Positions 19,660-31,452 of a stretch of DNA of 64,000 nucleotides are shown here, piece after piece. The translations under genes were made by a program, and so were the position numbers. The notes under the pieces are model-generated. The model saw only the letters and a program-made list of their open reading frames with translations, was not told where the DNA came from and ran no database searches. Position 1 is the first letter of the stretch. The number at the start of each line of letters is the position of its first letter. The stretch comes from Isoetes taiwanensis. Its lineage: Eukaryota > Streptophyta > Lycopodiopsida > Isoetales > Isoetaceae. The DNA is taken from contig JAJEKV010000057.1 of NCBI GenBank assembly GCA_021234155.1, forward strand, positions 2,945,821 to 3,009,820. The letters run 5' to 3'.

Positions 19660-21560
19660 GCATGCTTGCCGCCGGGCCCTGGATTCAATCCTACTTTCTT
19701 CTCGCCGCCATGTTCCATCCGTAATTTGCGCCCGGAAAAGAACTCCTTTCTTAGGCGGCCTCTGCGCTTGGAGCCATCAGCGTCCGGGAAAAACATTTCG
19801 CGACATGTATGGAGCGCTTATGACATAGAGGGAGGCCATCTTGGGTCTAGGGCTCGATCCGGCGCCACCAACCCCTCGTGTCTACCGTCCCGTCAGTTCC
19901 AGCGCCCCAAGCGTGCAAACATTGCTCACAACCTCAGTCCCCTCATCACTATCGGGGAGCCTTATCGGGCTCAACCTTTCTAACCGGTACTTTCATACCC
20001 CTGAACATGCCTACATCCATCATTCGCCCAAGGCCATACGCCTCTTCCTTCACAACCATCATCTCCCAGGGTAGGGCACGACTATCCTACGTCTTTTTCG
20101 CCTACCGGGAATATCCTTTCCCTTACGTTTCCCACTTTGCCCTTCTGTTTACAACCTTACGGATCTCAAAACCAATGCTCCGGCTACTTGGGCTCAACCA
20201 CCGCCACCCCTTCATCCGGGTCCTTCGGGCACCATGCCACATCCAACTCAACCTCAATATCCTCACTATATCGTTTCCCGCCCAGCCCAAAGACTTTCAC
20301 ATCTACCTTTGGACTCTGAACCGACTTATTCCACCTTTGGCAACACTAAAGGCAAACCGTTAGACCAAAGTGCTCAGGCCCACATGGAAGAATTTGAGGC
20401 TCTAGTGTCCTAAATGGTCATGCGCAACCTCAACTGAAATTCCACATCTTTTTCCACCACCCTCGTGGTTTCTCCTCATCAATGGCTCATGTCCAACAAA
20501 AGCCATTGAAACAAGATCGGTCCGAAATGAGAACCTTTTCTGCGTCTCATTATGGAACCACGGATGATGATCAACTTCATCTCAAGCAACTCAATGAACT
20601 TCAACAAGAGCCCAATGAGTTCCGCCCGGGATTTTATGGATCGACTTCACATTCTCGCTAAGTAAGCTCAAGGAGTACCCCCACGAGCATTTTTGGTCCG
20701 TTTCTCCAAGGACTTCCTCCAATTTATTCGACTCATGATCAATACCGCGCCCCAAGACTTTGGAGCAGGCTATCGACCTTGTCAATCTTTCGATCAATGT
20801 TTCCCTCATGGGCGTGGCTCTTCAAGAGCTCCCGCTCATTCCACTCATCATGGTTCCACAAACGGCCGCTCAGCCTCAACACGCTAATCCACCGCGCTAG
20901 TCAAACGGTGCCATATTTGCAAATACCAAGGCCATTTGGCAAATGAGTGCAACTCCACCAATGGCCCGCCTCATTGCAAAGCTTATGCAACATGTGCAAT
21001 CATGCCACGGAAGAGTGCACTCGCACTCATCCCACACCGCTTCGCAACAAAATGGTTTATCAAGTGCAAACCACACCTCGGCAAATAATCGCACTATCGG
21101 CGGCCGCCACTTCAAAAGTGCAGCCCACGCCAACTCTATCGGCAACAGGAGCAACCACGGGATCCAAACCAACGCCCTCCTTTTGATCCTTCTAAAGCTC
21201 GGTGTTATCACCGCCAAGAATGGGGTCATACCACCACGGGCGTGTCCTCAACTTCCACAAGTTCAGTGCACGGCTTCCCGCACAAATCAGACCACATCGG
21301 TCCGCCACGGCTTACCAACTCTCGATTGCTAATGGCAAACAAGGCCCGAGACCAGTTCTTAAGAAGCCACCAAGAGCCAAGAATCACGCTTATCAACCAG
21401 CTCCCGAAATCAACCTCAATTTGGATCAACAAGCACAAGAGGAAATTTTTCAGGCACTTAATCCTCCAGTCCGGCCGTCAAATTGGGTTGGTTTAGTTTC
21501 ACGCCGCACCAAGGCATCACGTCCCTTGACCATTATTCGAATGGCACGCTAACCTGCCTT
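19660..21560 (+). pseudogene. IE gag, frameshifted, with CCHC zinc knuckle
   Basis: After a Pro-rich leader the capsid-like part reads, across shifts, DFMDRLHILA, FLVRFSKDFLQFIRLMIN and then DLVNLSINVSLMGVALQEL (about 20620-20830). A zinc knuckle follows at 20903-20950, CHICKYQGHLANEC, an exact C-x2-C-x4-H-x4-C. Gag packages the element RNA into particles. Stops and shifts occur every 100-300 bases. The start codon cannot be fixed. Confidence 0.5.
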
Positions 21561-22039
21561 TGTTGTGGACACCATTCCTCAAAGTGACGAAAAAAGGTAC
21601 ACTTTGCACCGACTTGGAGAAGCTCATGCCACATGTCATGCCCAAAGTTCGCCAAAGCATTTTGAACCTCATGCAAGCCGCCAAGGCCGCACATTGGCAA
21701 ACGCTCATGCCACCACCGAGCTCAACAAAGACAAGATACCCTTCCACATCTCAACCTCCACGCCTCGTGACGTATCCCAATATTGCTGCCGAGGTTGACT
21801 TATTTCAAAGAAGTTGCCGCTTCCACGCCACGCACTCCCCGCGAGTGGAACCCAGCAGATCCTTTTTCCCATGTGCCTCTAGAACTCAAGAGGAGCTAGC
21901 CAAGATCAAAATTCCTTTAAGCTTGGCAACCATTTTGAAACTCATCCCCGCTCTCAAGGACCACTTACCACTCCCAACATTTTTTAGTTGGGGCCGGTTA
22001 CCTCTACACCTGGTCCATGCCACGGTGGGTAATCGCAAG

Positions 22040-22250
22040 TCAACCATGTTCAAATAGATGGAGGTAGCGCAGATCAATCTCATCACGGATAAACTCCGCG
22101 AAAACAAATGGGCATCACACAACTCTTTTCGTGCCCCATATGACATCAAATTGGCTAATGGCCATATCACGAGACCTCAAGCGCCACACCTATTCTTCAC
22201 ATCAACATTGGTGATCTCTCGCTTCCCCATGGAATTTGGAGTTTGGAAAA
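22040..22250 (+). pseudogene. IE aspartic protease fragment
   Basis: The plus strand gives NHVQIDGGS, LITDKLRE, DIKLANGH and ILHINIGDLSLP in nearby frames, the layout of a retroelement protease (catalytic D, flap, then hydrophobic strand). The catalytic triplet reads D-G-G instead of the usual D-S/T-G; this may be real or an error in a badly shifted region. It would cleave the gag-pol polyprotein. Confidence 0.5.
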
Positions 22251-22969
22251 TGGGCTTAAGATCCAGTGACTATGAAATGCTGGTCAGACCTTTTTCCCCG
22301 CCAGGCAAAGAGTATCCATTATCGGGCCACGGACCGCTTAGTCATCACCGATGGTCAACTCAATGCCACCATGGACTTGCAAACAAAGGTGATCATTTCG
22401 CTTGACAATGCGAACCCTCTCTCGCATTACCGCATTCTCAAGAAGTCAATATTTATCGGGTTCGTGCTCCACCTCGAAGTCATCCTCACATCCTATCCCT
22501 CGGAATATGCCGATCCTTGGGAGAAATGACTCTTGATCGTGACCAGGTGTGGTCGCTTTGCTTGACCCCTACCCGCTCCTTGCAATCAAATCCAACGCTG
22601 ATCACTTTTCGATGCCAACCTCCCGCAACTCCCTGTTGATGTACACGCCGCCATGAAGCAACCTCTCGCCGATGAAACCGGAAAGCAACCCCTCTTTTCA
22701 CCACGCAGTGCACGCGATCCGTTATGCTCCAACCTCCCGCACACATTGTCCGTGATACCGTAATACCCCATATTCGCATCTCCAGTCAGATTGTGGACGC
22801 TGGCAACAATCAACCCGCCCCGCATTGCCGCAGAAATCTTCCCGGCTCCTTATCGCCATTGGGCCGCCAAGCTGTTCAAAAAATTCAAACACATTTTCGG
22901 CCGAGTTACAAAGATCTTCGGGAATCAACAAAAAGCTTGGGGAACTCACCATTCCTACCAAATCTGATG

Positions 22970-23700
22970 CACGCCACTGGTGTAGCAACGACAAGATCGG
23001 GCTCAACCCTAATTACCGCGGATCGCGTCAAAGGCGGAAATTGACAAACTCCTTGCCGCAGTTTGATCTATGAGGTCAAACATTCGAATGGGTGAGCCCC
23101 ATCGTCATTGCCCTTAAACACAATGGTAAGATCCGCTGCGTGTGGACTATCGGAAACTCAATCGTGCCACTGAGCGTGATCATTTTCCACTTCCTTCACG
23201 AGACCTGTGTTCGAAGAGGTGGTCGGACATGAGATGTACTCCTTCATGGATGGTTTTTTCGGCTACAATCGATCTCAATCAAAGAATCTGATCAACTCAA
23301 GACTACCTTCACCACCCGCGGGGCACTTTTGCCTACAAGGTGGTTCCTTTGACTATCAAACTCTCCATCAACGCTTCAACGCATCATGCTCTCGGTTTTT
23401 CATGATTTCATGAAGGAAAATCCCTTCTGCAAATTTTTCAAGATGACTTCTCCCCCTTACAGTTCCATGGCTGACCATTTGGATAAATTGGAACTCGCCT
23501 TCCAGAAATGTGATGAGTCCGCATTAGTCTCAATCCTGAGAAATGCACCTTTTGCGTCACCTCCTGTTTCTGTTAGGCCATGTTGTCAACCAGCAGGTAT
23601 CACCACGCATCCCCGCCAAAATCGGTTGTGTGCTCAAGGCTCAAGCACCAGCCAATATCAAGGAGACACGCTCTTTCCCCGGTAAGGTCAATTATTACTC
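22970..23700 (+). pseudogene. IE reverse transcriptase
   Basis: Recognisable RT blocks in changing frames: EWVSPIVIALKHNGKIR, DYRKLNRATERDHFPLP, FMDGFFGYN (first aspartate), TFAYKVVPFGL, RIMLSVFHDFMKENPF and FQDDF at about 23436 (YxDD box, here FQDD), then SLNPEKCTF. The spacing matches Ty3/gypsy. It makes cDNA from element RNA. At least six frameshifts are needed to read it. Confidence 0.5.
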
Positions 23701-23829
23701 CACCTTCATACGGACTAGCAGCCATTGCGATCCCATTCATAAACTCACGGGTGACTAATCTACCGGGCTTGAATTCCCAGCGGCCGCCGCTTCCCAATAC
23801 CTGAAGCTTTTGCTTACTCGTGCACGGTT

Positions 23830-24230
23830 CTTGTTCCTCCTCAATGGGACAAGCCCTTTCACGCGTTCATGTCGATGTCTCGGCTTTTGCTATTGAGCCG
23901 TTCTTTTCTCAAGAATATGATGCGCACACCGACAAACCAAATCGCTACGCCAAATTTAAAACTCACCTCATTGGCGCAACTATTCCGCTGCCGGAGCGTG
24001 AAGCTTTGGGTCTCATTTTACAGGGTCCAACGCTTCCGCCATTACCTTTTGGGCAGTCAAATCAAGTTCTTTGTGGACCACCAAGCACTCCTCTATTTGA
24101 TCAACAAGTCCACGTCCACGGGCCGCATTGCTCGTTGGGTCCTTCTTCTCCAAGAATTTGCTCCTTTTGAAATCGCTCATAAGGCCTGCAAATCTCATGT
24201 CGTCCGGATTATCTTTCACGATCCATAATG
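23830..24230 (+). pseudogene. IE RNase H
   Basis: The clearest block, in one frame at 24048-24200, is KFFVDHQALLYLINKSTSTG, then RIARWVLLLQEFAPFEIAHK. This is the C-terminal half of a Ty3/gypsy RNase H (D-H-x-A-L motif). The domain removes RNA from RNA:DNA hybrids. Upstream residues (AFMSMSRLLLLS region) are shifted. Confidence 0.5.
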
Positions 24231-24479
24231 GATGATCCCTCAACCGAGTTCGTGACGCCTTTCCCCGATGCTCAGCTCTTTTTAGTCGCGGCAACACCAC
24301 ATTGGTTCCATGATTTTCGCCAGCACCTCCTCACTGGTGCTCTTCCACCGTAAGACAGACGCCTTCTCCCTCACCTGCGACAATCCTGCCGCCATCAATT
24401 TCTCCCGAGAGGTCCGCGGACTACACCATGGTTGCGGGACATCTCTACAAAAGGGTAAGGACACCATCCTTCGACGCCA

Positions 24480-25560
24480 TGTTCTACCTCATGAAGTTCC
24501 GTGATATTGTTCGAGAAGCTCATCAAGGGGCTGGTGGTGGTCATTTTCATGGTGACACCCAAAGACGCAAAAAATCCTTCTCGGGGTATTATTGGCCCAC
24601 GCTCTTCAAAGATGCTCACCACGCCCTTGCAAGACGCGCTTGACGCCGGGTGGGACGCCACGCCGCGTGACGCTCTTCCCTTGACGCCGGGTCGCCACGC
24701 CACTTCCTTCAGCAAATGGGGAATGGACTTTGTGGGACCTATAGATCCTCCTTCGCAAGGCACACCCGCGTCTGATTACATTCTCGTTCTCACCGACTAC
24801 ACGCTGCAAATGGGCGAAGCTTGTGCACTTCCGCATAACACCGCAGCAAGTACGCCTAGGGTCCTCTATCAACAAATCATCGCTGAGCCGGCTGCCCCAC
24901 GGAGCTGGGTCGCTGACCGTGGTGTCCATTTCATCAATCATACTATCAAGGAGTCGATTTGATTATCTCCCCCGATACATCATCACAAGAGCACACCTTA
25001 CTATCCTCAAGGTAATGGTTTGGCAGAAAGCACCAACAAAACTCGGGTCATCATTCTCAAGAAAATTTGTAGACGCTTCCCCGCATTTGGCGGGCACAAA
25101 ACTTCCCTTTGTTCTTTGGGCCTACAATACTTGTTTCAAGATTGCTACCGGTCACACTCCTTTTAAATTGGTTTATGGTCAGGAAGCTCTAATGCCGTTT
25201 TGAATACATCCTTCCAACACTCCGCTTTCAATCTTGCTCACGCCATAATCCACCGCGACTCAAAGAAAGGGTCTATCAATTAGAACGGTTGGATGAACTT
25301 CGGCCGGGATGCTTATATTCGTGTTCTTCATGGACAATGATTGCAAAAATCTTTACATGACAAACGCCTCAAGACAAAACATTCAAAGAAGGCGATTTGG
25401 TTCTTCTTTATGATTCCAGGTACAAAAATTTTCGGGTAAACTCAAGTTTCGCTGGCTTGGCCCTTATCAAATTGTTCAAGTGGTTCGACCAAGCGTTTTC
25501 CAACCGGTGAGTTAGATGGCACTCCATTACCTACATTGGTTAATGGCTTTCGCCTCAAAA
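24480..25560 (+). pseudogene. IE integrase
   Basis: Zinc-binding head GGGHFHGDTQRRK and GYYWPTLFKDAHHA (H-H part of HHCC; the C-C part is lost in a shift). Catalytic core: FSKWGMDFVGPIDPPSQG (first D), VADRGVHFINHTIKE (second D) and YYPQGNGLAESTNK (E). The core ends LWAYNTCFKIATGHTPFKLV, YGQEALMPF. A C-terminal GKLKFRWLGPYQIV and VNGFRLKTFHH follow at 25430-25570. It inserts the cDNA, making 5-bp duplications as seen around IE. Confidence 0.5.
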
Positions 25561-25609
25561 CATTTCATCACGCCGTAGTTTTAACATCAACAAACAGATC
25601 TGATTCAAG

Positions 25610-26480
25610 AAGCAAACACCACAGAAAGTGACTAGAAAGGCGTGCATATTATATTATAGTGGAGATGTTTTACAAAATGTAGATAGCCCAGCTATTTCCG
25701 CTATATGGGCACCGCCTATATACAAAAACGGCTCGTGAGCCCTATCTACTAAGTCCTAAGAGGAAAAACCCTCTACTCCGGGTCGGAGCGGTGATCTGAG
25801 GAGATGGTAGAGGTTACCGGGCCAGATCCCAAAGTAGCAGTGCGAACCACCTCCATCCCGCTGGTCTTCGGTCGGGATGTTCAGCCATCCCCGCACGACA
25901 CCGCCCATTCAATACCCGCCAGTTGTGGCAGCCGAAGATCCAGACAATTCATCTTGCATGTAACCCACTCCCCGACGGCGTGGGCATAGTGCGTCTTCGT
26001 TCAAGCCGAGAGCAGCCATACCGGGCGCCATCGGATGCCTTTGTTCCTCCTCGGTTTCGTCTTATATAGCCAATCGAGGAACTCCTTTGTCGACGATGGA
26101 CCAATCACACAAATCGCCAACGTGTTTGCAATGCAAGGTCTGTTTCTAAAATGAGAATCTTTTCTCCCGCCGATATCTAGCCATGGTACCTTCATTCCTT
26201 TTAATGATATCCCACTGAAGGTTGCCGCATTAAATGCCATTCCTTCTTTCACGCCTCGTCGAACATTAATGTGTGTCCTTTGCCACTTGTCACATCCAAT
26301 CCTTCTTTCCGTCTCATCCTCACCGTTCATTGCTTCTCCCTCCGTTTTTGGGACTTAGCCAAACTTTTTGCCTCTCAATACCCTTCTTGGCATCTTTTGA
26401 CACCCGGCACCATCAACAGTTCGAGTTTAAGCCCTCTTCATACCTCTTCGCCTCGGTTAAGCGCCCCTAAAACCTTTTCA
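25610..26480. other. IE spacer between integrase and accessory ORF
   Basis: No coding match was recognised. The segment has the look of an untranslated spacer, GC-moderate, with only short frames on both strands. It could hold a promoter or splice acceptor for the downstream ORF, but I see no clear signal. Confidence 0.5.
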
Positions 26481-26560
26481 TTCTTCTAGCCTTTGTCCTC
26501 GTGCTTTCGACTTTCGTCCTCCGCCTTTGAATCACTCTTCGTTTCTGCAAATCGTTACCA

Positions 26561-29500
26561 TGGCTGCCCCAAGATTTTCTACACTTCAAGCTTTTGCTCC
26601 CAAAAGGATCCGGCTCTTTTTTGCATCTCAGATCTTTCTTGGCGCCCACTTTCCGTGAAGCCCTTGTTGGCCCAAATAAAGAAGTCGCTGAATCCAGCGA
26701 CACAAGCTTTAATTAATTCTCTCAAATGGAACTTCCCGGCCCAAATCCCCACGGTTGAAGCGGTTCATCGCCAATATCGTAATAACCGCAAGGCTACACC
26801 ACCGGGTCGATGGCACCACCATTTCGCTGACTCAACATTTGATTTCTGAGGTATTTCATATTCCCTTGCACACCCTTTTGTGTATCATGGTTCGCTATAC
26901 AGGATCTCGATGTCACAGAGTTTGGTGCACTCGCTTATCATGCCAATGTCCATCGCCTGACCAATATCGACAAGCCTCAACTTAAAACTTTTTGTTAAAT
27001 TTCAGGTGGCGAAGTTCCTGGGTATTCTATCAAGAACACCCACATCAATAAGCCTTTCTATAACCTGGTCCTCACAAGCTACACACTCCAAACACCACAT
27101 AGATTGGCCCCAAATGATGTTCTATCGTCTTCTCCAAGAAATGGACCGCCTTCAGGTGCCACTTCCATTTGAAGTTGCTTCGTGGGAGGCCACTTTCAAG
27201 CCCTCATCCGTCATTACTTCCCCACACCACAAAATTCTCATAATTCCACTCAGCGCTCCTTCCAATAACTCACCTGGTGGCACTTCACGCGTCTTCCCCG
27301 GTCATGTCCACGGTCGGCCACACCCATGTCAATTGCCTCCTCCTCCCACACCCGGGGTTCACACCATTTTTCCCAAACATCACACACCAGTAACAAACCG
27401 GTTTCCACCACCACAACACCCTCGCCGCTTGTTGTATCAAGATCGCCAGGATGCTCTGCCGCCGCTTCAAGTTACAAGAATCCCAAGACGCCTTATGAGC
27501 CGGGTTCAACTGCACTAGAAGCCTGCGTCAAGTGGACCTTCAAGCTGAAATCGCCTAAGTTGCAACTTTGGAGGCCAAACTTCAAGACAAGCATGAAGCT
27601 CTCTTACGTGCTCATGCAGATCTCAAAGTGCACAAGCTCAAGTCGCCCAACCCTGAGATCAACAGGCTCGAAACCCAGACTCTATTGGAGCACAACAAGT
27701 CCAAAGCCGCCTCCCTGAAAGTACCAAGGACGCAGATATTGCTAAGCTCAACGCCTTGCACTCAAGTTCAAAACCTTATGTAGCGGGACGCTCAAAGTCA
27801 GCCACACAAACCTGACGGCTCAGCTTTCTACACAAACCTCTCGATGCCGAGATCACCTCTTCAAGATCACCTATTATATAGGGGTATGCCAGAGGTGCGA
27901 ATTTTTCAAAACCCTTCCAGCCACATACAAGATCTTGGATGACGCTAGGGAGATTGCCGGAAACAAACCCTTTCGGCCAATGTGTTTGTCTCAATATTCG
28001 GGAAATCCTCCTCTCGTGTCAACACTTCGAGAAACGGGTCCGTGACGGATCCACGCCACGCTTTCGAAAGGGACAACCGGATCCGCGGATCTCGAACAAC
28101 AACTGCAGCAAGCTATTTGGGCCGGGCCGATGAGGCTCAAGCAAAACTTGACGCTTCATACCGCCATTCTTAACGAATGCCCGTTGACTTCCCGTTCCTT
28201 CCTCGCTATCACGATTATGTGGTTGCTCGACGCCACCTCTTCCTTCCCGGCGGCAAGCGGCAGATGGACTGTGGATATTCCCCCGAAAGCAAAGGCATTT
28301 TCTTGGATTTGGCCAGAACTCTCCATTGAAGACAAAGGGTTGTCTTTGTGCCCTTGTGGTCTTTGATCTCATACTTTGTCGGCCGATCCGGACTTTATCA
28401 CCTTGAGTGGTTCAGCCCATGGCTTACATATATTATTTCATGATTTCTATCTGGGTGATACACGGGAACACTTTGGAAATGGGCCACGCCCGGCCTTTTC
28501 GTGGTGGTGACCCCATCAGGTAATGGGTGCTTCGAGGATAACAATCCATATCTTGCGGATCCCGCTTTCGGACCCAAACTCTTCATCGTGAGTACATGCC
28601 CGAAGCTTGCCACTCATTTATCTCTCTGGTAAAGCGGAAGCCCTGCATAAGGAAGTATCTAGGACATCAGGATCTTCCCTATGCACAAATTTATATGCAG
28701 CACCTCATGGGTTACAATCGATTTATAAGCTCATTGGATAGCAAGCCCGGTCCCCACGGGATGGGATAGCCCTCGCCAACTCTCACTCTCGCTTCTCTTT
28801 GGGATCGTTGGTGTCGGGCTCTTGATCCGGATCTTGTCGGTCAATTGGGGAGACCGCTCAGCAACCCACGCCACGGGCATGGTTCCTTCTCCCTATGCTT
28901 CCGGGCGCCTCCCACGCCCGAGGTTCCCGACTTTCGATTGGCCTTCCTTTTTGGACCAAGGTCATGGATGGTCATGCAGATGGACACCACCTCGGATCTC
29001 AAGCCCGGATCTCCGGTGGGATCCACGTTTTGTTCGGCCGCTCACATTGGGAAGAAGGTGCCACTCTGGACACCACCAATTGGATCTACATTGCTAATGG
29101 CGTGGTTGGCAACGGCCCGGCGGATGCGCTTCATGGTCTTGACACCTTCTTGCACGAGAATGCCACCACCGATCCTTCGGTTCATCTTCAAGCGGTGTTT
29201 TTGTGCTGCCCTCAAATGCATTTTGCTAAGCTCCTTAAATGTGACGTCCCATTTTTCAATCCAATCGAATGCCGATCGGTGTCTTTGGCCTCCGCACTGT
29301 CTCCTCATGGAATGTCGGTACATTTCTTGTGCGCCCAGCGCCCTTGAAGACATGGCAGCTCTAAACTTTCTTATTGATGCAGATCCGCCCTTAGCCCAAA
29401 ACACTCCTCCCGCTCTTCAAACACGCCAGGATCTCATTAGCTTGATTACCATAATGGTGCTCGATCCTCACGTGAGATCACTGAGACCGATGGCTTCCCG

Positions 29501-29600
29501 CCCTCGAAACACTTCCTCTTTTTTCTTCACTCAGTGTGGTTTGGTGGGAGTGTTAGTCCCTGTGCCTCACAATGCAGGACTATTCATGCATACAACCTAA
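26561..29600 (+). pseudogene. IE accessory third ORF (about 1,000 codons, frameshifted)
   Basis: Begins at ATG 26561 (MAAPRFSTLQAFAPKRIRLF). The N-terminal region (VDGTTISLTQHLISEVFHIP, DLDVTEFGALAYHANVHRLT) vaguely resembles the 'putative plant transposon protein' domain; that is tentative. Next come a Pro/Ser/Thr-rich linker (27270-27450), a coiled coil (KLQDKHEALLRAHADLKVHK, about 27570) and a globular C-terminal domain (27990-29550) homologous to the open frame at 59112-60326. The frame crosses the 3' LTR boundary at 29551 as LVGVLV...GLFMHTT and stops at about 29600, so the LTR codes for its tail. It lies on the same strand as gag-pol. Additional 3' ORFs are known in some plant gypsy lineages, but I do not recognise this one. 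Function unknown. Confidence 0.5.
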
Positions 29601-30133
29601 TTGCAGGTCAAAAGGATCCTCGGTCAACCACGAGACCGACCATCAAAGGCTGTCCCTTAAAGCGGCCAGACACCACTTGATCAAAAGCCTTTGGCCATCA
29701 ACAAGAGGCGCCGCTCGGACAAGTGACCCAAATCACCGCCAGCGTCGGCTGCCGCAAGTGATTCTAGGCACTTCAAGAGGCACCGCCAACATTCCTGTAA
29801 ATCGAGGCCTCCAGGAGTCGGCCGGAGATCGGTCTGAGTGTCTATATTGGGCCCAAGGCCATTGTACTATATATATGAGTAGAGCTAGCACATGAGTTTA
29901 AAGATGAGTTTTGAGTCTTGTCTCCCTTCATTTTTCTCTATTGCGTAGAGCTCATGTATGTTCATCATTGATATCAAGGAAGCTTATCATCTTTCTCTCA
30001 TTTGTTCTGTTTTCTTCTTCTTCTTCTTCTCTTCTTGCAAATCAAGTGACATAGTCCCCGGACTCTCCTGTTAGATCCACGGGTCCTCACAGAGGGCTAT
30101 CTTCCAGGAGTTCCCGAACCCAGACCCCAAACA
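29551..30133 (+). repeat. IE 3' LTR (copy A)
   Basis: Starts TGTTAGTCCCTGTGCC after GGTGGGAG and ends AGACCCCAAACA, followed by AAGGA. Nearly identical to 57001-57582. Confidence 0.5.
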
Positions 30134-30138
30134 AAGGA
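30134..30138. repeat. Right target-site duplication of IE (AAGGA)
   Basis: AAGGA follows the 3' LTR end CCCCAAACA and matches 19058-19062. Five base pairs is normal for Ty3/gypsy integrase. Confidence 0.5.
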
Positions 30139-31444
30139 GGTCCCTTGCAAGTGATTGCCATGGCGGAGGATGTGCAGCCTAGATAAAGCATCCCTGAAAC
30201 TGACTAGCAAATGACGGGGACGGTCAGGCCGTGCTGCTCCAACTCGACAAGCGGAGAATGCCATCCGCTGTCGTGCATCACCAAAAAGAAACGGGTCACC
30301 TCAATCGCCCTGTGAGTGTCGCTTGCTTCCTCTAAACCCACAATGCGCAGGTTCAGGGGCTAATGTATACCAGGGCCCGGGTCGGCCCGCAAAGCGGGAC
30401 CCTCGCGGCAAGGCAAACAACCCTGATGGCGGCCGCAGGGCAAGGTGTGGTATCATCGACCAGGATGTAGCATCCACATGCTTCGCGCTACCCCTCGTGG
30501 GAGGTACGGGTTAGTAACCGCCGCTTACACCACTAAATCAGCTCCCCGCCGACCGTAGAAAGCAAAGATTCTAGAAGCCGACCCGGCTTTCCCAAGGGCA
30601 ATCGGAGATGTGCCACATGAGTGTGGATCGTGGATTGATCGTCGCGGATCCCAACCAACAAATGTGGAGGCAAACAATGGATCGAGCATCCATCCTAGTC
30701 AAGGCGGCAGATTAAAGATGGTTCAGGCGGGTTCGCGTGGTTCGGGGGGTGTCTCTGGTTCACAAGATAGGGCCGAGGCCCGCAATGATGGGGCTGCTCA
30801 AGATAGGGCGAATCGTGGGGTCATAGGGCGGGACGTAATCGCTAAAGTGCAGCGAATGAGATTCTTCTCCTTACGGGTCTCCCGCCATACATTTGATCTC
30901 ACGCGCATGGCGCCGGAAAAAAGGCAAGCGGTGAAAAGGAACTAGGAACCGTGGCAAAGCGCAGACAAGCCAAGGGAAGACAAATGGGGTTTTGGGGGTG
31001 CCAAAGTTTAAGGGTCTCTCGGCTGCCTAAAGGGTGCTTAGAATCAATTTGGGGACTCGAAAGCTGCTGAGGCGAGCACCTTTTGGGGGTTTGGGGGTTT
31101 TGGGTCAGAGAGAGATTGTAAACCCTAGAGAGAGAGAAAGCCAAAAGGGGCAAATCAAGGGGTCTATGCAAGGGCAAAGTGAGGGCGATGCCAAGAGCAA
31201 CACTTTGGGACACAAGACAGTCCAAAATAATTGAGCAATCCGTAACTGCGTACCTATGGCCGATCCGTGGATGGAAATCTTTTGCCGCCCGAGGCTTGGG
31301 CTGGTAACTTCGGAGTAGAGCAGAACCAGATCCGATTCTGTATCTTGATGCTAACCCCCTGGTACGGAGTTACATGAGCATGGCCTGGGCGCTGGGCCTG
31401 GGCGCTAGGGAGGCCTGGGCGCTGGGCAAGCTTAGTGAGCCCCT
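30139..31444 (-). mobile_element. L2, LINE-like element, 5' segment (copy A)
   Basis: Continues the element at 18663-19062 after removal of IE. On the minus strand it opens with a GC-rich leader containing three CCTGGGCGCT units (31384-31428), a G-rich stretch (plus strand 31085-31104) and CTCTCTCTCTAGGGTTTAC, a motif common in plant 5' untranslated regions. A frame near the inner junction reads DALSRLHILRHGNHLQGT. I cannot identify a complete ORF1. Its right edge meets accessory-ORF sequence at a degraded GGCAGCGAG (GGCAAATG in copy B), pairing with GGCGAATG at 18655. Confidence 0.5.
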
Positions 31445-31452
31445 GGGCAGCG

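Larger units (their letters stand above)
19063..30133 (+). mobile_element. Inner element (IE): complete Ty3/gypsy LTR retrotransposon with extra 3' ORF, 11.07 kb
   Basis: Two LTRs (597 and 583 bp) begin TGTTAGTCC and end CCCCAAACA and are bounded by AAGGA duplications. Order inside: gag with zinc knuckle, protease, RT, RNase H, integrase, then a ~3-kb accessory ORF. Protease-RT-RNase H-integrase order defines Ty3/gypsy. A polypurine stretch GGTGGGAG precedes the 3' LTR; no convincing primer-binding site follows the 5' LTR. Every frame is shifted many times, partly perhaps by sequence error. It is inserted in L2, which itself lies in the accessory ORF of OE. Confidence 0.5.

Noticed and set aside
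19660..19700. Primer-binding site after the IE 5' LTR
   Set aside because: The bases after CCCCAAACA (GCATGCTTGCCGCC) do not clearly complement a plant tRNA 3' end, so no call was made.
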